64,000 bases of DNA from Zea mays (taxonomy: Eukaryota; Streptophyta; Magnoliopsida; Poales; Poaceae): positions 239,642,588 to 239,706,587 of the forward strand of contig NC_050099.1 of the NCBI RefSeq assembly GCF_902167145.1. The letters are read 5' to 3'. The notes below the pieces were generated by a model. That model did not search any database. It was given only the letters and a program-made list of their open reading frames with translations, and had not been told where the DNA came from. Shown here piece by piece: positions 10,469-21,856 of the stretch. The position numbers and the translations under genes are program-made. Each line of letters opens with the position of its first letter. Within the stretch, counting starts at the first letter, position 1.

Positions 10469-11700
10469 TCAAAAGAAATTCCTAGAATCAAGAATATTTA
10501 GCTCATGCCTAAGTTTGTTAAAAGTCTGTTCATCTAGTGGCTTGGTAAAGATATCGGCTAATTGATCTTTAGTGTTAATATATGCAATCTCGATATCTCC
10601 CTTTTGTTGGTGATCCCTTAGAAAATGATACCGAATGGCTATGTGTTTAGTGCGGCTATGCTCAATGGGATTATCCGTCATGCGGATTGCACTCTCATTA
10701 TCACATAGAAGAGGAACTTTGGTTAATTTGTAACCGTAGTCCCTAAGGGTTTGCCTCATCCAAAGTAGTTGCGCGCAACAATGGCCTGCGGCAATGTACT
10801 CGGCCTCGGCGGTAGAAAGAGCTACAGAATTTTGCTTCTTTGAAGCCCAAGACACCAAGGATCTTCCCAAGAACTGGCAAGTCCCCGATGTGCTCTTTCT
10901 ATTAATCTTACAACCCGCCCAATCGGCATCGGAATAACCAATTAAGTCAAATGTGGATCCCCGAGGGTACCAAAGCCCAAACTTAGGAGTATGAACTAAA
11001 TATCTCAAGATTCATTTTACGGACGTAAGGTGAGCTTCCTTAGGGTCGGCTTGGAATCTTGCACACATGCATACGGAAAGCATAATGTCCGGTCGAGATG
11101 CACATAAATAGAGTAGTGAACCTATCATCGATCGGTATACCTTTTGATCTATGGATTTACCTTCCGTGTCGAGGTCGAGATGCCCATTGGTTCCCATGGG
11201 TGTCTTGATGGGCTTGGCATCCTTCATCCCAAACTTGTTTAGAATGTCTTGAGTATACTTCGTTTGGCTAATGAAGGTGCCCTCTTGGAGTTGCTTCACT
11301 TGAAATCCTAAGAAATACTTCAACTCCCCCATCATCGACATCTCGAATTTCTGTGTCATGATCCTACTAAATTCTTCACATGTAGATTCGTTAGTAGACC
11401 CAAATATAATATCATCAACATAAATTTGGCATACAAACAAATCATTGTCAAGAGTTTTAGTAAATAAAGTAGGATCAGCCTTTCCGACTTTGAAGCCATT
11501 AGTGATAAGAAAATCTCTTAGGCATTCATACCATGCTCTTGGGGCTTGCTTAAGCCCATAAAGCGCCTTAGAGAGTTTGTAAGCATGGTTAGGATACTCA
11601 CTATCTTCAAAGCCAGGAGGTTGCTCAACATAGACCTCTTCCTTGATTGGTCCATTGAGGAAGGCACTCTTCACGTCCATTTGGTAAAGCTTGAAGCCAT
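10469..11700 (-). pseudogene. C3 reverse transcriptase and RNase H (stop codon)
   Basis: Frame 11680-11012 carries the Copia RT core: [24 protein letters not shown] and the Y-V-D-D catalytic box near 11412. Frame 11008-10469 carries RNase H with DADWAGC, STAEAEY and the SRTKHI region, and ends at the normal Pol C-terminus. The two are separated only by a TGA at 11011-11009, where the other copies have an Arg codon. Family role: cDNA synthesis. Confidence 0.92.
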
Positions 11701-13152
11701 GTTAAGTAGCATAGGCTAATAATATACGGATTGACTCAAGCCTAGCTACGGGTGCATAAGTTTCACCGAAATCCAAACCTTCGACTTGGGAGTATCCCTT
11801 GGCCACAAGTCGAGCTTTGTTCCTTGTCACCACACCATGCTCGTCTTGCTTGTTGCGGAAGACCCTTTGGTTCCTACAACATTTTGGTTAGGACGTGGAA
11901 CTAAATGCCATACCTTGTTTCTAGTGAAGTTGTTGAGCTCCTCTTGCATCGCCACCACCCAATCCGAATCTTGTAGTGCTTCCTCTACCCTGTGTGGCTC
12001 AATAGAGGAAACAAAAGAGTAATGCTCACAAAAATGTGCAACACGAGATCTAGTGGTTACCCCCTTATAAATGTCGCCGAGGATGGTGTCGACGGGGTGA
12101 TCTCGTTGGATTGCTTGGTGGACTCTTGGGTGTGGCGGCCTTGGTTCTTCATCCTTCTTGTCTTGATCATGGGCATCTCCCCTTGATCATTGCTCTCCTC
12201 TTGAGGTGGCTCAACATCTTGATTTTCTCCTTCATCATTTTGAGCCCCATCCTCATCTTGAGTTGGTGGAGATGCTTGCGTGGAGGAGGATGGTTGATCT
12301 TGTGCATTTGTAGGTTCTTTGGATTCCTTAGGACACACATCCCTAATGGACATGTTCCTAAGCGCGATGCACGGAGCCTCTTCATCACCTATCTCATCAA
12401 GATCAACTTGCTCTACTTGAGAGCCGTTAGTCTCATCAAACACAACGTCACAAGAAACTTCAACTAGTCTTGAGGACTTGTTAAAGACTCTATATGCCCT
12501 TGTGTTTGAATCATATCCTAGTAAAAAGCCTTCTACAGTCTTAGGAGCAAATTTAGATTTTCTGCCTCTTTTAACAAGAATAAAGCATTTGCTACCAAAG
12601 ACTCTAAAATATGAAATATTGGGCTTTTTACCAGTTAGGAGTTCATATGATGTCTTCTTGAGGATTCGGTGTAGATACAACCGGTTGATGGCGTAGCAGG
12701 CGGTGTTGACTGCCTCGGCCCAAAACCGATCCGAAGTCTTGTACTCATCAAGCATGGTCCTTGCCATGTCCAATAGAGTTCGATTCTTCCTCTCCACTAC
12801 ACCATTTTGTTGTGGCGTGTAGGGAGAAGAGAACTCATGCTTGATGCCCTCCTCCTCAAGGAAGCCTTCAATTTGAGAGTTCTTGAACTCCGTCCCGTTG
12901 TCGCTTCTAATTTTCTTGATCCTTAGGCCGAACTCGTTTTGAGCCAGTCTCAAGAATTCCTTTAAAGTCTCTTGGGTATGAGATTTTTCCCAATCCTTTG
13001 ACCAAACCTTGATTTCCATCCCCAAATGTGATAGCTCGTTGAGGATCTTGGTTTTTCTCATAGGAGGAGAACATCTTCTTCTCCCCTGTCATATGGTTTG
13101 TGCACCTGCTATCGATGATCCAACTTGAGCCCCCGGATGCATAAACCTACAA
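11701..13152 (-). pseudogene. C3 protease and integrase remnant (large deletion, frameshifts)
   Basis: Pol starts near 13146 in the +1 frame relative to gag. The protease triad reads D-S-R instead of D-S-G. After the GLGK segment near 13010 the sequence jumps to the middle of integrase, losing roughly 190 codons compared with C6, including the HHCC zinc region and the first catalytic Asp. The retained core has the second Asp (SDNGTEF) and the Glu block (NGVVERKNR). Shared GAAAAATC-like bases at the join suggest microhomology deletion. A further frameshift precedes the stop near 12057. Confidence 0.88.
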
Positions 13153-13159
13153 AACAAGT

Positions 13160-15802
13160 TCAGTTCTTGATTTTAGGTACCCAAACGGTTTTGGGTCCTT
13201 TAGCATTAGAGACAAGAACTTTGGGTACCCAAACACAAGTCTTGGAGCTCTTGTGTTTGCCCCCAACATACTTGGCAACTACCTTGCCTGATTTGTTTGT
13301 TAGCACATAAGAAGCATCAAAACTTTTAAATGAAATGCTATGATCATTTGATGCACTAGAAGTTTTCTTCTTAGGCAATTTTGCATGGGTTGATTGTCTA
13401 GAACTAGATGTCTCACCCTTATACATAAAAGCATGATTAGGGCCAGAGTGAGACTTCCTAGAATGAATTCTCCTAATTTTGCTCTCAGGGTAACCGGCAG
13501 GGTACAAAATGTAACCCTCGTTATCCTGAGGCATGGGAGCCTTGCCCTTAACAAAATTAGACAATCTTTTAGGAGGGGCATTAAGTTTGACATCGTTCCC
13601 CTTTTGGAAGCCAATGCCATCCTTTATGCCAGGGCGTCTCCCATTATAGAGCATGCTTCTAGCAAATTTAAACTTTTCATTTTCTAAGTCATGCTCGGCA
13701 ATTTTAGCATCTAATTTTGCTATATGATCATTTTGTTGTTTTATTAAAGCCATGTGATCATGAATAGCATCAATATTAATGTCTCTACATCTAGTGCAAA
13801 TAGAAGTATGTTCAACGGTAGATGTAGAGGGTTTGCAAGATTTTAGTTCTACAACCTTAGCATGTAATATATCATTTTTACTTCTAAGGTCGGAAATGGA
13901 AGCATGGCAAACATATAATTCTTTAGCCTTGGCAAGCAATTTTTCATTTTCAATCCTAAGGCTAGCAAGAGAAATGTTCAATTCTTCAATCTTAGCAAGC
14001 AAATCAACATTATCATTTCTAAGATTGGGAATTGAAACATCACAAGCATTTGAATCAACCTTAGCAATTAAATTAGCATTCTCATTTCTAAGGTTGTCAA
14101 TAGTGTCATGGCAAGTGCTTAGCTCACTAGATAGTTTTTCACATTTTTCTACTTCTAGAGCATAAGCATTTTTAATCTTAACATGCTTCTTATTTTCTTT
14201 AATAAGGAAGTCCTCTTGGGTGTCCAAGAGATCATCCTTCTCATGAATAGCACTAATCAATTCATTTAATTTTTCTTTTTGTTGCATGTTTAGGTTGGCA
14301 AAAAGAATGTGCAAGTTATCCTCCTCATTACTAGCATTATCCTCATCGCTAGAGGTTTCATATTTGGTGGAGGATCTTGATTTTACCTTCTTCCTTTTGC
14401 CGTCCTTTGCTATGAGGCACTTGTGGCCGACGTTGGGGAAGAGAAGACCCTTGGTGACGGCGATGTTTGCGGCGTCCTCGTCGGAGGAGGAGTCGGTGGA
14501 GCTCTCGTCGGAGTCCCACTCCCGGCAAACATGGGCATCGCCGCCCTTCTTCTTGTAATATCTCTTCTTCTCCTTTCTTCTCCCCTTCTTGTCGTCGCCC
14601 CTGTCACTATCACTAGATAATGGACATTTTGCAATAAAATGACTGGGCTTACCACATTTGTAGCAAACTTTCTTGGAGCGGGGCTTGTAATCTTTCCCCC
14701 TCCTTTGCTTGAGGATTTGGCGGAAGCTCTTGATGATGAGCGCCATCTCCTCATTGTTGAGCTTTGAGACGTCGATTGGTTGTCTACTTGATGTAGACTC
14801 CTCCTTCTTCTCCTCCGTCGCTTTGAATGCGACCGATTGTGCTTCGGACGTGGAGGGGCCGTCAAGCTCGTTGATCTTCTTTGAGCCTTTGATCATCAAT
14901 TCAAAGCTCACAAAATTCCCGATTACTTCCTCTGGAGTCATTAGTGTATATCTAGGATTACCACGAATTAATTGAACTTGAGTAGGGTTAAGGAAAACAA
15001 GTGATCTAAGAATAACCTTAACCACTTCGTGGTCATCCCACTTTTTGCTCCCGAGGTTGCGCACTTGGTTCACCAAGGTTTTGAGCCGGTTGTACATATC
15101 TTGTGGCTTCTCCCCTTGGCGAAGACGGAAGCGACCGAGCTCCCCCTCGATCGTTTCCCGCTTGGTGATCTTGGTCACCTCGTCTCCTTCGTGCGCGGTC
15201 TTTAGCACGTCCCAAATCTCTTTAGCACTCTTCAATCCTTGCACCTTATTATACTCCTCTCGACTTAGAGAGGCAAGGAGTATAGTTGTGGCTTGGGAGT
15301 TGAAGTGTTGGATTTGGGCCACTTCGTCCTCATCATAATCTTCATCCCCTACGGAAGGTACCTGTACACCAAACTCAACAACATCCCATATACTTTTGTG
15401 GAGTGAGGTTAGGTGATATCGCATCATATTACTCCACCTAGCATAATCTTCACCATCAAACGTTGGTGGTTTGCCTAATGGGACGGAAAGTAGAGGTGTA
15501 TGTTTAGGGATGCGAGGATAGTGTAGGGGGATCTTACTAAACTTCTTGCGCTCATGGCGCTTAGAAGTAATGGATGGCGCGTCGGAGCCGGAGGTGGAAG
15601 GTGATGAAGTATCGGTCTCGTAGTAGACCACCTTCCTCATCTTCTTTTTCTTGTCGCCACTCCGATGCGACTTGTGGGAAGAGGATTTCTTCTCCCTCCC
15701 TTTCCCTTTGTTGCGGGATTCTTCCGATGAAGCCTTCCCGTGGCTTGTAGTGGGCTTGACGCCGGTCTCCATCTCCCTCTTGGCGTGATCTCCCGACATC
15801 AC
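13160..15802 (-). CDS. C3 Gag, 880 residues, intact frame
   Basis: Sirevirus Gag with ATG at 15802. In order: a Lys/Ser-rich N-terminus, the Gag core with a PLGKPPTFDGEDY motif (about residues 110-125), a CCHC zinc knuckle (CYKCGKPSHFIAKC, about residues 378-391), acidic Ser/Asp tracts, then a heptad-rich coiled-coil region (about 500-700) with repeated LRNEN/LAKIEEL-like segments and a WVPK-rich C-terminus. Family role: particle assembly and RNA packaging. The TGA stop is followed by TTTTGTAG and pol in the +1 frame. Confidence 0.93.
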   Translation of the reverse strand: MMSGDHAKREMETGVKPTTSHGKASSEESRNKGKGREKKSSSHKSHRSGDKKKKMRKVVYYETDTSSPSTSGSDAPSITSKRHERKKFSKIPLHYPRIPKHTPLLSVPLGKPPTFDGEDYARWSNMMRYHLTSLHKSIWDVVEFGVQVPSVGDEDYDEDEVAQIQHFNSQATTILLASLSREEYNKVQGLKSAKEIWDVLKTAHEGDEVTKITKRETIEGELGRFRLRQGEKPQDMYNRLKTLVNQVRNLGSKKWDDHEVVKVILRSLVFLNPTQVQLIRGNPRYTLMTPEEVIGNFVSFELMIKGSKKINELDGPSTSEAQSVAFKATEEKKEESTSSRQPIDVSKLNNEEMALIIKSFRQILKQRRGKDYKPRSKKVCYKCGKPSHFIAKCPLSSDSDRGDDKKGRRKEKKRYYKKKGGDAHVCREWDSDESSTDSSSDEDAANIAVTKGLLFPNVGHKCLIAKDGKRKKVKSRSSTKYETSSDEDNASNEEDNLHILFANLNMQQKEKLNELISAIHEKDDLLDTQEDFLIKENKKHVKIKNAYALEVEKCEKLSSELSTCHDTIDNLRNENANLIAKVDSNACDVSIPNLRNDNVDLLAKIEELNISLASLRIENEKLLAKAKELYVCHASISDLRSKNDILHAKVVELKSCKPSTSTVEHTSICTRCRDINIDAIHDHMALIKQQNDHIAKLDAKIAEHDLENEKFKFARSMLYNGRRPGIKDGIGFQKGNDVKLNAPPKRLSNFVKGKAPMPQDNEGYILYPAGYPESKIRRIHSRKSHSGPNHAFMYKGETSSSRQSTHAKLPKKKTSSASNDHSISFKSFDASYVLTNKSGKVVAKYVGGKHKSSKTCVWVPKVLVSNAKGPKTVWVPKIKN

Positions 15803-15831
15803 TTCGAGCAGTTAAGCTCTAATGAAGCACC

Positions 15832-15847
15832 GGGCTCCGATAACAAT
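15832..15847 (-). promoter_or_regulatory. C3 primer-binding site
   Basis: Minus-strand TTGTTATCGGAGC directly after the LTR is a slightly changed form of TGGTATCAGAGC, the site complementary to the 3' end of initiator-Met tRNA. Confidence 0.75.
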
Positions 15848-17121
15848 TGAAAGTCGTCTAGAGGGGGGTGAATAGGGCGAATCTGAAATTTATAAACTTA
15901 ATCACAACTACAAGCCGGGTTAGCGTTAGAAATATAATCAAGTCTGAGAGAGAGGGTGCAAAACAAATCGCAAGCGAATAAAGAGTGTGACACACGAATT
16001 TGTTTTACCGAGGTTCGGTTCTCGCAAACCTACTCCCCGTTGAGGTGGTCACAAAGACCGGGTCTCTTTCAACCCTTTCCCTCTCTCAAACGATCCCTCG
16101 GACCGAGTGAGTTTCTCTTCTCAATCAAACGGGAACAAAACTTCCCCGCAAGGACCACCACACAATTGGTGTCTCTTGCCTAGGTTACAATTGAGTTGTT
16201 CGCAAGAAAGAATGAAAGAAGGAAGCAATCCAAGCGCATGAGCTCAAGAGAACACAACAAATCTCTCTCCCTAATCACTAAAGCCTTGTGTGGAATTGGG
16301 AGAGGATTTGATCACTTGGTGTGTCTTGTATTGAATGCTTAGCTCTTGTAAGTAGTTGGAAGGTGGAAAACTTGGATGACTTGAATGTGGGGGTGGTTGG
16401 GGTATTTATAGCCCCAACCACCAAACTTGACCGTTGGTGGAGGCTGCTGTCGACGGGCGCACCGGACAGTCCAGCGCGCCACCGGACAGTGTCCGGTGCG
16501 CCAGCCACGTCACCCGGCCGTTAGGGTTCGACTGTTGGAGCTCTGACTGGTGGGGTCGCCTGGCTGTCCGGTGGTGCACCCGACAGGTACTGTAGACTGT
16601 CCGGTGCGCCGTCTCGCGCGTGCCTGACTTCTGCGCGCTCTGGCGCGCATTAAATGCCTCCGCAGGTGACCGTTGGCGCTGAAGTAGCCGTTGCTCCGCT
16701 GTCGCACCAGACATTCCAGTGAATTTTAGTGGAGCGAATTCCCGAAGCTGGCGAGTTCAGAGTCGCTCTTCCTTGGAGCACCGGACACTGTCCGGTGGTG
16801 CACCGGACAGTCCGTTGAATTATAGCGAAGCGCCTCTGAAAATTCCCGAAGGTGAGGAGTTCAGCTTGAAGTCCCCTGGTGCACCGGACACTGTCCGGTG
16901 GCACACCGGACAGTCCGGTGCGCCAGACCAGGACACACTTTGGTTATCCCTTGCTCTCTTTGTTTGAACCCTTTTCTTGGTCTTTTTATTGGCTTTTTGT
17001 GAACCTTTGGCACCTGTAGAACTTATAGACTAGAGCAAACTAGTTAATCCAATTATTTGTGTTGGGCAATTCAACCACCAAAATCAATTAGGAAAATAGG
17101 TGTAAGCCTAATTCCCTTTCA
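15848..17121 (-). repeat. C3 5' LTR
   Basis: A 1,274-bp LTR, TG...CA. The minus-strand TATAAATA box is at 16410-16403, with CACCGGAC/GTCCGGTG palindromes upstream of it in transcription order. It is near-identical to 8275-9570 apart from scattered substitutions and the 22-bp module difference. Confidence 0.95.
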
Positions 17122-18713
17122 CTAACACTATGCCTTTTTGTTTCAAATGGGGACAAGACTTAATTAAGCGTCCCTTTTTTGAGCATTTGAAACAAAGTTT
17201 ATCATCCTTGTTAATAATCAAGCTATTTTTAATATAGGGACATGATCTAATCGAGTGTCCCTTTTCAAAGCATTCACTACACTTCTTACTTCTCTTAGTG
17301 TGAAGTGTGACTTGATTATTACCTTGGATGTTACCTTTTATGGAGGCATGGTTGAGGCTTTTGGCAGAGGTATTGATTTTCTTCTTTTGTTCCTTTCTCT
17401 TGACAATCCTCAAGTCCTTGACATTTTCTTCAAGGGATTTAGTGTATGCTACGGTTGTTCCCGTCTCAAGCTTCTTCACCATGTGATCACGGCTATCTTG
17501 AGAAGGTTGAGCAATGCACTTCCCTTTTAGTTGTGTCAAGCTCATCTTTAGCCTCTCATTTTCTTCTTTGAGCTCTTGACATGTATCATCTTTTGTTCCT
17601 GCAAATTCTAGCTCAAAGGAAGATTTGCTTGTCGACGGACAACAAGCATTAGCACATGCTAATGTAGTTTCAATTTGAATACATGTGCATAAGTGAGGTT
17701 GTTGAGATTTTAAGTTTTCTATCACAACCTCATGAGCAATATTTAACATGATATGATCATCCATAAGATTTTCATGAGAACATAGAAGCATATCACATTT
17801 TTCTTGAAAAGCTAGATTTTCAACTTTTAGCTTTTCTATTCGGTCCTTAAGCAAGGCATTCCTATTTACTAATTGAGCGATACAATGTAAAGAGTTATCT
17901 TGCTCAATTGAAATAGTTTCATACCTTTGGACCAAATCAACATGAGAGCACTTTAGCTCCTCATGTTCTTTAGTCAACTCGTCAAAGCGTAGCATTTTTA
18001 TGGAGAGAATATCTTCTAGCATTTGACGAGCTTCGCTTTGCTCTCTCTCTCTCTCTCTTTTTAGAAGTTTGAGCATGACCGCCTTATCTTCTAAGCTTAG
18101 ATGAGCGTAGAGTTGCATGAAGCTTCTTTCATCCTCCTCATCCTCATTTGTGCTTTCGCTATCATTTTCATTAGCCACACAACATATATGGGAATCTAAA
18201 TGGGAAGACAAACCTTTTGGAGAGGTGGATTCATCGTTTGGTCTCCATCGTTCATTTTCTTCTTCTTCCTTCAAAGGGTTAGTTTCACAAGGACCAAAGG
18301 AAGTAGAAGCACAAAATGAATCATTATGTTTGGACTTATCAAATTTATTTTTAATTCTAGTCCAAATATCATGCACATCATGAATAGATTCATCATAATT
18401 CGTTACGAAGGCACGATAATCTCCATTGCTAAGGGAATTACTTAAGATGTCATAAGCTAGATAGTTTAAGCGTATACATCTTTGATCTTCCTCGGAAGCA
18501 TTTTTTCTATTAAAACTAGAGGATATGATACTCTTGTCTATAATTTCTTCCAATCGTGGGTCTATGGTCCTAAAAGCATTTATTACACTAGTAGACCATG
18601 AAGCACAATTGGAACAATCATTGAATAAAATCTCAAGAGTTACCTCCTTGATTTTCTTCGGAGGTGTCTTCTTGTTCTTTGGGATATTCCTTGAGCCATC
18701 ACTTCAAGTTGTT
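17122..18713 (-). pseudogene. C2 Gag, N-terminal and central part
   Basis: Open minus-strand frame to about 18690, interrupted at 17122 by C3. It encodes a Sirevirus-like Gag with an acidic Ser/Glu stretch, a KREREREQ segment encoded by a CT repeat near 18040, a long coiled coil (about 17550-18000), and two CCHC zinc knuckles (CSECFEKGHSIRSC and CFKCSKKGRLIKSC). A third knuckle lies on the other side of C3. The nearest upstream ATG is in another frame, so a small indel near the start is likely. The sequence clearly differs from the C1/C3/C5/C6 Gags, so it belongs to another family of the group. Confidence 0.85.
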
Positions 18714-18733
18714 AGACTCAATATGAAGTGCCT

Positions 18734-18747
18734 AGCTCTGATACCAA
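18734..18747 (-). promoter_or_regulatory. C2 primer-binding site
   Basis: ATTGGTATCAGAGC on the minus strand next to the LTR end is complementary to initiator-Met tRNA, the usual primer of this lineage. Confidence 0.85.
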
Positions 18748-18748
18748 T

Positions 18749-20242
18749 TGAAAGTCGCCTAGAGGGGGGGGGGTGAATAGGCGAAACCTGAAAATTATAA
18801 TTCTAAATCCAAACTAGATCCCTTGATTAGTGGTTAGAACAAGATTCACAATTATCGGAGTATAAAACTAAGTCCTTTGCTTGCAACGAGTATTGTTTTC
18901 AAAGAGTGCGGAATTTAATCAATAACAATACTACTAGAAATGTTAGTGGAGAATAATGCAAGAGGGCTTAGATAAGAAGAGGAGAAACACAAGTTCTTTC
19001 TTGCAAGGAGTTGTTTCTCTAAATGTGAATGTAACTTGAAGCAACAAAAATAATATTAGCAAAGAGTAGCGCAAGAGAACTTAGAAAGGGAAAGAACAAA
19101 CAAATCACAAGCAATAAACACAAGAGACACGGGTGATTTGTTTTACCGAGGTTTGGCCCTCGAAGGCCTAGTCCCCGTTGAGGAGTCCACTAAGGACAAG
19201 TCTCTTTCAACCCTTTCCCTCTCTCTATCGATCCCCAAGATCGGCGAGCTCTTTTTCTTCTCAAGGATCACTTAAGACCCCGCAAGGATCACCACACACT
19301 TAGGTGTCTCTTGCTAGCTTTACAAGCCTCCAAAACTTTGGAGGAAGTTCAATGGGAGGCAAAACTCCACGCACAAATGAACGCAAGATGTAGCACACAC
19401 TTTCTCTCAATGAATCTCACAATGTACTAGAGCTAAACTCACACGAGAAGCTTTCTTTTGCTTGCTCTCTCTTTTGTGGCACTTGTGTGGGTTGTAGTGG
19501 TCTAAATCTTGTGTATAGGATGGATCAATGAATAGAGGTGGTTGGGAGGGCTTGGATATGTCAACTATATGACTTGGAATGTTGCTTGGACTCCCACACC
19601 TTGAAGTGGCCAGATGGGGTGGTATTTATAGCCACTAACCAAATTGTAGCTGTTGGAGAAGGTCGCTGGCGATGGGCGCACCGGACAGTCCGGTGCGCCA
19701 CCGGACAGTGTCCGGTGCGCCGCCACGTCACCCTGTCGTTAGGGCTTGGAGCTGGTCGACCGTTGGAGGCTCTGTCCTCATGCGGCACCGGACAGTCCGG
19801 TGCCACACCGGACAGTCCGGTGCCCCTCTAACCTTCTGCTCTGACTTCTGTCGCGACACTGTGTTGCACTGTTCATCCGTCAGAGTCGACCGTTGCGTGC
19901 AGATAGTCGTTGCTCCGCTGGTGCACCGGACAGTCCGGTGCCACACCGCACAGTCCGGTGAATTATAGCGGAGCTACGCCTGGGAAACCCGAAGCTAAGA
20001 AGTTTGAGTTGATTCACCCTGGTGCACCGGACATTGTCCGGTGCGCCAGACCAGGGCACACTTCTGTTTCCTTTTTGCTCCTTTCTTTTGAAGCCTAACT
20101 TGTTCTTTTTATTGGTTTGTGTTGAACCTTTGGCACCTGTAGAATGTATAATCTAGAGCAAACTAGTTAGTCCAATTATTTGTGTTGGACAATTCAACCA
20201 CCAAAATTATTTAGGAAAAGGTTTGACCCTAATTCCCTTTCA
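18749..20242 (-). repeat. C2 5' LTR
   Basis: A 1,494-bp LTR with TG...CA ends, a minus-strand TATAAATA box at 19630-19623 and several CACCGGACAGTCCGGTG palindromes between 19678 and 20045. The partner LTR is outside the window or lost. The flank AATAA at 20243-20247 would be its target site. Confidence 0.9.
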
Positions 20243-21856
20243 AATAAGAAGGGGATTTTAGCCACTCAATTCTCTCTGATTTTTTGGCTCCCAAACTATC
20301 CCTAAAGGTCCATCGATGTGGGAAAGGAAGGGGTCCCCTTCTCCACCTCTACAATACCCGTCTCAGTGCAGTTGGGCATCCACGCTAGAATGTTTCATAC
20401 ATTCTGGTTGTCGAAGCATAGGGGCACAATAGGGGTGAGGGTGGAATTTTGCAGGTCCCCATTGTCGGTGATGGACCGCAGCTGATAGGGTCGTCGTCGT
20501 CAGCTCGCTGCTAGGCCCACGCTCGCTTTGCGTTAGGTCATTGATGTCGGTATAGAGCCACGCAACGTGGACATGCTGACGTGGGGGGTGCTAGTCACGA
20601 AACCACCAACCACCATGGTTGATGTTAGCCCTCTAGTCGCCAGCTCAACTATCCTTGCCATCACCGGAGTGAATACCGGATATAGGTCTAGTAGGGCCTC
20701 CTAGGTCTTAGAGAAGGAGGCGAGCGGCTCGAGGGTGAAGTGATCATGCTTGTCCATCTGCAGGTAGAACCATGATTTTCATGAGTCCCAACAGCCCGAT
20801 GGGTCTAAGGTGATGTATGTATGGGGGGCCATCAGTGCACCCCTGGAAGTAGCATCTTCCATAGATCGTCTCTTACCTAGTCCACCAGAGGACAAAGAAC
20901 TATGGAAAAGGGTTAGGCTTCCACAGACTTCGATGAACATCTCGCAAAAGGTGGATGAAGGTTGCCATGATGAGGATGGATTTGAGGGGAGAGATGCAAG
21001 AGTTGGATCCCGTAGAAATCCACCACCATCACCAAAAAAGGGTGAGACTAAGGACCCAACCCTGTTAGAAGGTGTGCAACAAAGACGACGTAGGTCCTCG
21101 ACACAATGTGTTGCACCGACCAGGAGGTAGGGGCCACCTTCCCGCTCACCACTGGGTTCGTCCACCCCAGCAGCGTGCGGTACACCGTGAGCATCGTCTC
21201 GTTGCTCACTCTCTACACGAAAAGTGCAATCTTCTTTGCCGAGGGTGCCATCACTACTTCTGGAGATTATGACCAGAGAAGGGGAGAAGAGCTATCGTGG
21301 AAGGCAAATGGGCACTTTGGCAGAAAGAAAGATGGGTGCTTAGGTGCTTGAGTACTCTTATTCGAACACTCGATTGCCTATATTGATGATCTACCCAACC
21401 GCACATGACTCAAAGACAGCACAAGAGGTCCGAGGGGGAACATGTGTCGGTTCAGCTTCTAATGCATGACCACCTGCGCATATGGTGTTTGTTGATTCAG
21501 GCCCCATTCATAGACTCGAGAGCCTATAGTGGGCCTAGGGCTACTATTAGTGCCCCTTGGTATGGATACTCTGTGTGCTACACCACAACTGCCCAGCATG
21601 GCGTGCAGGATGAGGACCCCACCATCATTGTGGGTCTTATCAAGAAGACCTAATTACGAGAAGAATGTGTGGTTAGGACCCCTACCACATGTCCACATGG
21701 GAGGTCCCTACCACGAATATCTTAATGAAGCTCCCGACCTACAGACACCCCTGCCAATTCATTGACGGGGTCCAGTTGTGGCACATGTCGCTGGCGGTCC
21801 TTGTCCTTGTTAGGTTCCAAATGTGCCACAAGTTTGTACACCCACACCGTAGTTGG
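20243..21856. other. Unrecognised 1.6-kb sequence
   Basis: GC-richer than its surroundings. Several overlapping short open frames exist (for example minus 21165-20779, 128 codons, and plus 20810-21130), but none shows a motif I recognise. It may be a degraded transposon internal region or old gene remnant that C2 and the LTR fragments landed in. Confidence 0.4.

Larger units (their letters stand above)
8275..17121 (-). mobile_element. C3: complete but defective Copia (Sirevirus) retrotransposon
   Basis: An 8,847-bp minus-strand element with both LTRs (8275-9570 and 15848-17121), a primer site, gag and pol. The 5-bp target duplication CTAAC flanks it at 8270-8274 and 17122-17126. It is inserted in the gag of the older element C2. 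The gag frame is open for 880 residues, but pol has an internal deletion, a changed protease site, frameshifts and a stop, so the copy is not autonomous. Confidence 0.95.

Noticed and set aside
20779..21165. 128-codon minus frame as a gene
   Set aside because: Overlaps a plus frame of similar length, no recognised motif, no clear start context.
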